Shown here piece by piece: positions 1 to 8,500 of a stretch of DNA of 64,000 nucleotides. The notes beneath the pieces were generated by a model. It did not search any database, was not told the origin of the DNA, and saw only the letters and a program-made list of their open reading frames with translations. Made by a program: the position numbers and the translations under genes. Origin of the DNA: Azolla caroliniana (taxonomy: Eukaryota; Polypodiophyta); NCBI GenBank assembly GCA_043228905.1, contig JBHGNT010000015.1, positions 15,066,001 to 15,130,000 on the forward strand, read 5' to 3'. The first letter of the stretch is position 1; each line of letters begins with the position of its first letter.

Positions 1-1279
1 CTTCCCCACCACTTTCCGTCTCTTGGGTCTCATGTTGGCTCTCGGACGCAACTGCCCAAGTCTCTAGATCAAGTGTTGGGAAAGTCTCGACACGGTCATC
101 CGTCGTGAACTCTTCCTTAGCCATCTGCGACTTGATGTCATTTCTCGTGGCTACCGCCTCAATCATGTCGACCTCGCACTCTTTACATCCCTTGATCACG
201 CAAGCTTCCCTCATGCTTGCACCTTCATTACTCGATATTTCGGACACAACATGTGTTCTGAAATGCTCGTCCACTCTTAAAGCAGCATTTCCCGCTCTCG
301 AGTCTTCAGCCCTTCTCTCGACCGTCGTTCCTCCATAAGTCGAGAAGGTGGCTTGTTTCACACCTTCTCCCATGGTACTGTCATACCAAACCTGGGCCTT
401 CGTATTGGCTGCACCATTAGTCTGCATTTGTCGGGAGGTCTCCTCTTTGTCGATCACCATTTTCCTCGGTTTTGTTTTCAGCTTCTCTTGAACCTCGACT
501 TGTGCCTTTAAGTTCATTATTGCCTCTCTCATCAAGGCTTCTATGTTGAGTTCTTTCAAAGCTTCCCTCTTCGAGCTTTCTTCCTTCAGTGGGTTTTTAT
601 TGCCACATCCCATTCTCCTTTGAACATCCCTTGTGGGTCGTGTTGTTGTCGATGAGAGTCTCATCTCCTTCTTATCGTGTTGTCGGCATACCCTTTCTAC
701 TTTGGCCCAATCCTCAGTGAGGCCATTTTCACCATTGTCATCCTCAAGTTGGATTCCAATGGTCTTCCTTTCATTCCGATCGATTGACTTTACAAACATC
801 AGAACTTTATTCACCCCCACCAATCTTCGATCCCGGTCCGAGAGTTGAGCGAAGCGATACTCAAACTCAACGAATGCATGCATAGCACTCTGGTGGGTCT
901 TTCTCGATGACACCCATTCGTGAAACTCATACAGACCTCGTCCCTTTTGCTCTTCGTAACCATATGACTCTCGTAAAGCTTCTTTGAAGGACACCCACGA
1001 ATCGTGAGTTTTTTGAATCTCTTTAATCTCTTCGAAGATTGGTTCGGCCACCACTCGACAAAAGTACTCCAGCCTCATTGCTTCCTCCACTCCTCTTGAA
1101 TCCATTTCGGCATTGTAGGCCTTTAGAAATTTTTGGACTTTGCCTCCATCGAAAAACCCGACTCGCTTGATCATGCTTTCGACGGCTTGTTGGGCCGCAT
1201 GTCGTGTTTTCCCTTCTCTTGAAAACTCCATCATCATCTTTGACATTGCCTTCATTAGATATTCCTCGTCCAGCTTCAT
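1..1279 (-). CDS. Gag-like protein of a Ty3/Gypsy element (partial, runs off the left edge)
   Basis: Reading the minus strand from the ATG at 1279-1277 gives at least 426 codons without a stop, continuing past position 1. An in-frame TAG lies three codons upstream, so this is the first possible start. The N-terminal 200 residues resemble the gag of Gypsy-1 at 53.2-54.9 kb in layout and wording: a block about a target residue 'E..KFLKAYNAEM', then 'SWVSFKEALRESYG', then 'FEYRFAQLSDRDRRLV', then 'GLTEDWAKVERVCRQHDKK'. After that comes a Lys/Glu-rich stretch. No zinc knuckle is reached before the edge. The tRNA-Trp type primer site lies only 15 bases upstream. Gag would form the virus-like particle that packages element RNA. 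The element is a relative of Gypsy-1, not a copy of it. The open frame suggests this copy is less decayed than Gypsy-1. Confidence 0.75.
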   Translation of the reverse strand, partial: MKLDEEYLMKAMSKMMMEFSREGKTRHAAQQAVESMIKRVGFFDGGKVQKFLKAYNAEMDSRGVEEAMRLEYFCRVVAEPIFEEIKEIQKTHDSWVSFKEALRESYGYEEQKGRGLYEFHEWVSSRKTHQSAMHAFVEFEYRFAQLSDRDRRLVGVNKVLMFVKSIDRNERKTIGIQLEDDNGENGLTEDWAKVERVCRQHDKKEMRLSSTTTRPTRDVQRRMGCGNKNPLKEESSKREALKELNIEALMREAIMNLKAQVEVQEKLKTKPRKMVIDKEETSRQMQTNGAANTKAQVWYDSTMGEGVKQATFSTYGGTTVERRAEDSRAGNAALRVDEHFRTHVVSEISSNEGASMREACVIKGCKECEVDMIEAVATRNDIKSQMAKEEFTTDDRVETFPTLDLETWAVASESQHETQETESGGE

Positions 1280-1294
1280 CCTCCCCTACCGCTC

Positions 1295-1312
1295 TTCACG
1301 TCGGGTTCACCA
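1295..1312 (-). other. Primer binding site matching tRNA-Trp
   Basis: On the minus strand the 18 bases TGGTGAACCCGACGTGAA lie directly upstream of the gag start and a few bases inside the presumed LTR end. They are complementary to the 3' end of plant nuclear tRNA-Trp as I remember it (ending GTCGGGTTCA plus CCA). The same 18 bases occur at 54888-54905 in Gypsy-1, in the same relation to LTR and gag. Confidence 0.7.
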
Positions 1313-1316
1313 AAAA

Positions 1317-1740
1317 TGTCGCGAAGATGCGCGTGTGAGCGTGCTTCGCTTGAGCGGGACCACCGGGGTCTTGGACCAAGGAGGATGTCCGTCAAGGTAT
1401 TGAGAAGAGGACGATGTGAATGTAAGATTGGAGGAAGACCTATTACACTTGAGAAGATTGAAGATTGTACACTTTCAGAAGTAGATAAATAATTACAAGA
1501 TAGATGCGAAGAAGAAGAAATAGAAGCTTATATTATTGATGGTGATGATGATGGTCATATCATATTGAGCCCCTCCTTACACAAGCCGTACTAGGGGTTT
1601 TATAGGTTTGTCCATGCACAAAACCATGGGCTTGGAGCCATGGTTTCTGTGCACACAGTTTTGCTTTGTGACATGCAGGAAACCATGGGCTTAAAACCGT
1701 GGTTTTGTGTACACGGTTTTGTTCGTTTGTTTCCTACAGA
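1317..1740 (-). repeat. 5' LTR of the left-edge Gypsy element (outer end uncertain)
   Basis: The LTR begins next to the primer site with TGTCG on the plus strand, as in Gypsy-1 (TGTCGAGG). It shares the motif GCGGGACC followed by GGTCTTG(G/T)ACC with the Gypsy-1 LTR. A TATA-like sequence, TATAAAAC on the minus strand, lies near 1597-1604, where a U3/R boundary would be expected. I could not fix the outer end. No second LTR is in the window. Confidence 0.45.
1615..1713. repeat. Two tandem hairpins upstream of a TATA-like site
   Basis: Two imperfect stem-loops sit side by side. The first (1615-1653) pairs TGCACA with TGTGCA and AAACCATGG with CCATGGTTT around an 8-base loop. The second (1674-1713) repeats the design with CCATGG/CCGTGG arms. 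They lie just upstream, for the minus strand, of the TATA-like site near 1600, where U3 enhancer repeats of an LTR would be. Confidence 0.6.
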
Positions 1741-1787
1741 ATACTGAATATGAGAAAGAAATATAGAACATCTAAAGCACTTAGTAG

Positions 1788-1852
1788 TAGCTTTAGTGGT
1801 AAGGTAATTGCCTCTTACCTTAGGGGTGCAAGGTTCAAATCCTACTTGCAAC
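1788..1852 (+). other. tRNA-like segment with pol III A and B box matches (possible SINE head)
   Basis: An A-box-like TAGCTTTAGTGG at 1788-1799 is followed 32 bases later by GGTTCAAATCC (1832-1842), a perfect B-box match. Between them GGTAA-TTGCCTC-TTACC forms a perfect 5-bp stem with a 7-base loop, like an anticodon arm reading GCC. The T stem and acceptor stem do not pair well, so I do not call a functional tRNA gene. A tRNA-derived SINE or a decayed tRNA copy fits. Confidence 0.35.
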
Positions 1853-1963
1853 CCTCTACATGCACTCAATGCCATTGTGACCTAGGTTTATTTATTTTCA
1901 TTTTTACAAGTATTCGTGAAATGTGTGTGGATCCTCAATTTTTGAGTTTTTCTCGCACTAGAC

Positions 1964-2451
1964 ATGCCACATCACGACAACGGTTTACTTAAGAATGAGG
2001 TGATAGCCACCATACAAGAGGAGTTGACCCAAGAAGGAGAGCACAGTGGTCTTAAGAATGAGGTGACTATGACCAGCCAAGAGTTCGCCAAGAGTATTGT
2101 TGTAGCCCACATACATGAGCCTAATTGTACTGAGACTGAGCACACTAGCAACAACACTAGTACTAAAATAGCCCACATTCAGGAGATGAGTGATAATTTT
2201 TCTATCGACAGTACCTTTGTGGATGTGTGTACAAGCATTGCAGTTGTAGAAAACACAGATGCTCTCTCAAGCTTGCCACTAGTACAAGGTGCCCGTGCAT
2301 CCACGCCTGTCTCTGATGCCTCTGATAATGAAGTGTCACTTAGTTAGTTGATACCTAAAGGCTTTAAGATAAAGAAGAATGTAAAATCAGAAAAAACTGG
2401 CACCAACAACAAGCGCATTACAAGATCAGCCAAATTGCCCTCTAGTGCCTG
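1964..2451 (+). pseudogene. Unrecognised short reading frame with internal repeat, one stop
   Basis: An ATG at 1964 opens 127 codons, ends in TAG at 2345-2347, then continues in the same frame to TGA at 2449-2451. The protein is acidic and Ser/Thr-rich. It repeats the pattern (L/G)LKNEV near residues 9 and 31. The part after the stop is basic and ends in a run like NKRITRSAKLPSS. It resembles no family I know. It faces the transposase gene at 3.5-13.9 kb and could be a second ORF of that transposon, but nothing proves this. It could also be chance. Confidence 0.25.
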
Positions 2452-3573
2452 ATTGTCTTTCGATTGTACTTGAACTTTAGTTGAACTGTTAGTGATGTGA
2501 GAAATTGAACTATTTGGTATACCAAAATACTGTATCATTTATCTGAAACAGTTATACCAGTGTCTTTCGATTGTCTTTCGATTGTACTTGAACTTTAGCT
2601 GAACTGTTAGTGATGTCTAAAATTGAACTATTTGGTATACCAAAATCTAGTAGTTATACCAGTGTGAAATTCTATATTGCCAATTGCAGAGAATGAAAAT
2701 GTATTCTATTGTTAACTCTTGTAGTGTAATCTGAATTTCTATATTGCTAATTCTGAAATGATCTTTGGTGAGAGAGGTACGAATTTATCACACTCCCAGG
2801 TACACTCCCATGCAGCCATGATTGTGTTGATTACAAATAAAATTCTATATTGTTAATTGAGATGTTATATACAGTTCATTATACCAGATGAAGATTTAGA
2901 AGACTGGTATATACTATCATGCAACCGAACTTTACATCAGATGTATGTATCTGTCTAACTGAGATACTTTGGGAGACCACTATGTATTACTTAATACTTG
3001 CAATTGACATTGGGAGACTGTTATGTATTACTTAATACTTGCAATTGACATTAGTACTAAACTAATATGTATATTGATACTTGCGTTAGTACTAATATGT
3101 ATATTGATACTTGCGTTAGTACTAATATGTATATTGATACTTCGAAGTATGGTCTCCTTGAGTGCACATGGTTAGAGTTGAATAATGACTTGAGTGCACA
3201 CAATAGAGACTTGATAGTCGAATAAGTTTGGGCCATATTTAGGCTACTAAGTATTCAAGACTTCACACCTTAAACCATAGAAACAAGCAACTCTATAATT
3301 ACTATAAACACTGACAATACAGAAGTATTGAAGACTTCACACCTTAAACCATGGAAATAAGCAACTCTATAATTACCATAGACACTTACAATACAAGCTC
3401 AATAAATAGTCTCAATACATCAAATATAGATTCGACTCATAATACATAATAGAAGAAAGGCATTATATCGATTCATTTGTCAATCATCAAAATTAATATA
3501 TCAATACATCAAATAGTGAACTACAAGTGGATGTTTTTCAGTTTTCTGGTACAATGTATTGATAGGGTGACTT
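2452..3573. repeat. Gene-free stretch made of short direct duplications
   Basis: This AT-rich stretch has no credible gene. It contains several local duplications: a block beginning TTGTCTTTCGATTGTACTTG occurs twice (from about 2453 and about 2571). A 33-bp unit with TAATATGTATATTGATACTT occurs three times between about 3063 and 3145. A block of roughly 73 bp with GACTTCACACCTTAAACCAT occurs twice between about 3260 and 3400. These look like decayed non-autonomous transposon sequence. Confidence 0.5.
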
Positions 3574-4479
3574 TCAAGCATTAAATAGAGAGACCTCCCC
3601 TAATATGTGCTCATGAACCTCTTGGGGGACCTTGTAGACAATGTTGTATCCCTTAACCTTGTGCTTTGCTTGAGTCATATTGAATTTGATCGCAAGAATG
3701 GCATCAGCGTAGATTATTGCGATCGGTGCTTCTTTTACTAATGTATATGTGTTCTTGCACTGCGGCAACTTTGCATAATAGTTTCCATACACGACAGACT
3801 CACCAAGGTTGAAATTGTTGCCCCAGCCATCCCTCACCACTTCTTTCAATAATGTCTTGCCTTGCTTGCACACCACAATGTAGTAGTCTTCTAAATCTTC
3901 ATTCTGAGGAGATTTGAGCACTGCAAAATGATCTCCAACTTCCAATAAAACTGCCAAGTCTTGATGTTGGTTGTAGTATACAATATCGTTTGAATGCGCA
4001 TCCTCTTCAATATCATATTGTCGTTCAGGCTCAAGCTTCTGCAGATTCTAGGGCTCGACGATTGATAGGTTGATGCATTTATCCCAAGCTTAATCTATAC
4101 ACATGAAACAAAAGCATGATAAAGTACGGAGTAACAATTGTGTTGTGTCCTTGCGGCTGAACCCTAATACACAACAGGTGTTGCGTGTGCCTTTCATGGT
4201 TTTACAACCATATGATTTAGTTCTATCAACCTCATCAGCGCGAACTTCAACAAACAATCTGTTCTTACCATCATTTGAAATCTTCCATGTTAGCCACTGC
4301 ACAACATCATGTGCATTTTGTAACTTAGCACCATTATTATCCAACTGCTCACTTGTAAGGGCACGTTTGATCACAGCCCCCGCGCCATCATGCTCTCCTT
4401 TTCCATGTCCAGAGCCGAAGTAGTTCCATTGCATACGAATGTTGAATAAGGAGAAATACTTGCTTTTGTATCTCAGGTT

Positions 4480-5036
4480 TCCAACAAATTTAGTACTATG
4501 TTGTCAATCGAGAGTATTACACATCCATTAATATTGATTTAGTACAAATACAAAACAAAGCATAGCACAACGTATCCATTGAGAACACTCTACACTTATT
4601 AAAAGATAAATAGTACTATTTTGTCAACCATGTGAACTTGGCATCCATTAATACTAATTTAGTATGGATAGAGCACAAAGCATAGTACAATGAATTCATG
4701 GAAAGCACTCTACATGAATTAACATATAAATAGTACAAACTCTTAAATATCAGATAGTACTATGTTGCTGACGACGAGTACTTTACATTCATTAATACTG
4801 ATTTAGTACAGATACAATACACAATACAGTACAATGTGTCCACGGAGAACACAACCCTCCTTAGAAGATAATTAGTACTACAACACATGTACTTTACATC
4901 CCCCAATAAACACTGATTTAGTATAGATACAACACATAGTACAATACAGTGTGTTCATGGAGAACACTCAGCATGGATTAATAGATAAATAGTACGAACT
5001 CTTCAATATAAGACAATACTATGAGTACAAGACATG
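4480..5036. repeat. Degenerate satellite-like array, left part
   Basis: Units contain GATTTAGTACAGATACAA, a block like TAGTACAATGTG, then GGAGAACACT and TTAATAGATAA. The array lies in the large intron of the transposase gene. It was cut by the insertion of Copia-1 and resumes at 10994. The left part is more diverged than the right. Confidence 0.7.
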
Positions 5037-5449
5037 TGTTGAGCGGCAAGCTCAACCGGAGCCGGATCGGCTGAATAAGCCGGAGCCGGTAAGCGAGACG
5101 GATCGGGCGAAACGGATCGGTATGACGGTGAGCAACCGAACCGGCAAGCAGTGGAGGCCGGGTGCAATCCGTAACCGAAAGTCCAATCGGAAGCCTAGTA
5201 TAGGATAGACTACTAGGTAGCTATAGTCTCGTAGTAAGTGTCAGATGCTCGTGTGAGCATTGAAGTACATGGTACTTCTGTCAGTCCCAAGAGGACTTGT
5301 ATAAATAGTGCTACTTAGCACAGTGTGTGTACAGAGTCGTGATATAATTTTGAAATTGTGTTCTGCTCTCTCTGTCTCTCTCGCTCGCTCTCTCTCCCTC
5401 TCTGTGTGTTGTTCTCTGTTTTACGCTTCCGCAAACACTTACGTTTACA
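5037..5449 (+). repeat. Copia-1 5' LTR (413 bp)
   Basis: It begins TGTTGAGCGGCAAGCTCAAC, an inverted repeat (TTGAGC/GCTCAA), and ends TTTACA. A TATA box, TATAAATA, lies at 5300-5307. A CT-rich stretch in the 3' part is the likely transcribed leader. Confidence 0.95.
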
Positions 5450-5462
5450 TGGTATCAGAGCG
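5450..5462 (+). other. Copia-1 primer binding site (initiator tRNA-Met)
   Basis: TGGTATCAGAGCG follows the 5' LTR without a gap. It is the standard complement to the 3' end of plant initiator tRNA-Met used by most Copia elements. Confidence 0.95.
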
Positions 5463-5543
5463 CGAGGGTTGAGAACCTCTGCTGCAGACATTTACTCTTG
5501 TGCAGAAAACCCTAACAGGTCGAAAACAGACACAGTAGAAGAC

Positions 5544-8500
5544 ATGGATAGAGGCATGGCTACGTCGCTCCCGGTGGAGAAGCTCGACAGGAGCAACTAC
5601 GCATCCTGGTCTTACAAGATGCACCAGTACCTGCTTGGACAGGGGTACTGGAGTTATGTCGAAGGAGCGAATGATGCGGCGCCAGACTCGGCACACAAGG
5701 ACTTCCCGGTATGGGAACAGGCGGCAAGCAGGGTGATGTACTGCTTCGCGTCCAGTGTCGGCGATCAGCTGCTCAACCACATCTGTGACGCCAAGACACC
5801 GAAGGATGCTTGGGGGAACCTGAAAAAGGTTTTCGCTGCAAGCACCACTGCCCGGAAGCTGCAACTCAGACATGAGTTGAGCAATGTTCGACAGAAGAAC
5901 ATGTTTGTGGCAGACTACACGGGCCGGATAAAGGAGATCTGCGACTCGCTCGCCTCTATCAATGTTACCGTAGAGGAAGACGAGATGGTGCAGGTATGTC
6001 TCGGAGGCCTGGCGTCCAAGTTCGGAGCGTTCCGGACTGCGGTGTGTACAAGGGAGAATACCCCCTCATTCTTCGACTTACAGTCGATGCTTCTTGTAGA
6101 GGAGAACCACGCCGGTGCATCTAACAGTGCATCCCCGGGCAGCCAAATGTTGTACACGGGAATGGATCGGCTCTGTGGGCGTGGTGGAAGAGGTGGGTCG
6201 GCACGCAATGGAGGCGGACGGCAAGAGCAGGAACGGAGGCACTATGAGCGTGCCGACAGCAGTTCCGGGACTTCCACAAGCAGGGGGAGTCAAGGCGGTG
6301 CCGGAGGCCGGCAAGACAAATCCGCTACAGAATGCTGGTACTGTGGCAAAAAAGGCCACAGGGAAAGCAAGTGCTGGAGAAAGCGTTCCGATTCGGACAA
6401 ATCCGGATCCATCAAGACCGGTAAGGATGGCCGGCAAAACTCGCACTATGCAAACGGATCAGGAGGATCCGGAACCGGAAAGGCCGGTAAGGGGCCAGCC
6501 TTGGTGATGAATCACAAGGCAAACTCAATGAAGAAGACCACTTCCAAAACGGAGGAAGTGTGGTATGTTGATTCCGGCGCGTCGAACCACATGACGAGCC
6601 ACAAAGAGTGGTTCTCCTTTCTGGAGAAACCGGATCAACCAAGAGTAGTCGAAACCGGAGACGACACTCCTCACCGAATCGTGCACGTCGGAGAAGTCCC
6701 TCTAAGCCACGTCGGACAGAAAGGGAAGCTGATGAACGTATTACACATTCTCACAATCACGAAGAGCCTGGTGTCCGTCGGTCAGATTGTCGACCAGGGG
6801 ATGCAGGTGCGGTTTACGCACCTCGGGTGCTTCATTGAGGATGAGGGCGAAGTCATTGCACAAGGGCGCAGAGACGGGAGGATGTTTATCCTCAACACCA
6901 ATGACTTTGGCACCGCTCTGTTCACGAAACAACAGAAGGTCGAGTCGGACATTGACCTGTGGCACAAGCGGATAGGCCACGTCAACTACCGAAGGCTTCA
7001 AGACCTGCAAACGAAACAAGTCATTTTCGGTTTGCCGAAGTTCAGCGGCCGGAGAGCTGAAATTTGTGAAGCCTGCCAACTTGGGAAGCAACATCGGCTT
7101 CCATTCCCCGCCGAACAGAACCGGAGCCGTAACAAGCTCGATCTCATCCATTCGGATGTGTGGGGACCGGCACAAAGTGTAAGCCTTGGCGGGAGCCGAT
7201 ACTTCGTCTCCTTCATCGACGACTATACTCGACATACTTGGATCTACCTTGTTGAGCGGAAGAGCGAAGTATTCGACTGTTTCCGGAGCCTCCAGAAGAT
7301 GGTAGAACGGGAATCGGAGAGGAAGATCAAGTGCCTTCGGTCGAATGGCGGAAAGGAATATTTTTCCGGCCAATTCACTAGTTATCTGCAGCAGAAGGGA
7401 ATTCGGCGAGAGTTCAGTTGCAAATACACACCGGAGCAAAACGGTGTGGCCGAAAGGAAGAACCGGACACTCGTCGAAGCAGCAAGGGCAATGCCCCGGT
7501 TCTACTGGGCGGAGGCGGTCCAGACGGCCGTCTACATACAAAACCGCATTGGTGACAAGGTGTCAACTCATGAGCTGTATTTCGGGCGCAAGCCGAACTT
7601 AAGACACCTTCGGATATTCGGCAGCATAGCGTATGTGCATGTGCCGGATCAGAAGCGGAGAAAGTTGGATGCAAAATCGGAAAAATGCATCCTAGTCGGC
7701 TATGCTCAAGAGCAAAAGGGGTATAAGTGCTATAACCCCCCGACAAAGGAAGTCCGAGTTAGCCGGGATGTCGAGTTCGATGAATCGGCATCCTGGTACT
7801 CCATATCGACTCCGACTTCCGATCCTGACCCAATGCCGGAAGATCAGGCCAGTGAGCCTGAATCAGCCCTGGCAGAGGATGATGAAGCCAGGACTCACGA
7901 TGAGAGTCCGGAATCGTTACGGTTGAGTGGACTGAACGAGCGACTGAGTCGGTTGGACCAGTCGGATGAAGAGACGGCAAGTGGTGGAGACTCTGCCGTG
8001 CTCACCCCGCGCAAGGAACCGAGGAAACGGTTCACACGCAAAGAGAAGGGGAAGAGGAAGATGCCGGAATTCGAAACCGGCAACGATGAGTCTGATTGGT
8101 GCGTATCCGACTCCGGAAAGGAGAAAGGCGGATCTTCGGCAACGAAGACCGAACTGGCCAAGAAGGGCCTCAAATCAGGTGACGGTGCGTTGCGCCGATC
8201 AACCCGCCAGAAGGATCCCGTCATGCGGTACGGGTACAATGAATACATGGCGCATCATTATGCGTACATGACGAAAGTGACAGAAGTGCGTGAGCCGGAG
8301 AGCTACGCAGAAGCGGCAAAGGACGCAAATTGGCGTGCCGCTATGGACGAAGAAATGCGGGCACTCGATGCCAACGAAACTTGGGACCTAGTTGATCCTC
8401 CCCCTCACTGTAAACCGATCGGATGCAAGTGGGTATACAAGGTCAAGTACAACGCCGACAGTTCTGTTAACCGGTACAAAGCTCGATTAGTGGCGAAGGG

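Noticed and set aside
5358-5543. Upstream extension of the Copia-1 frame starting at the ATG at 5358
   Set aside because: It lies in the LTR and primer site; gag homology begins at 5544.
6741-7541. 266-residue frame antisense to Copia-1
   Set aside because: It is a shadow of the integrase region; GC-rich codons leave the reverse strand open.
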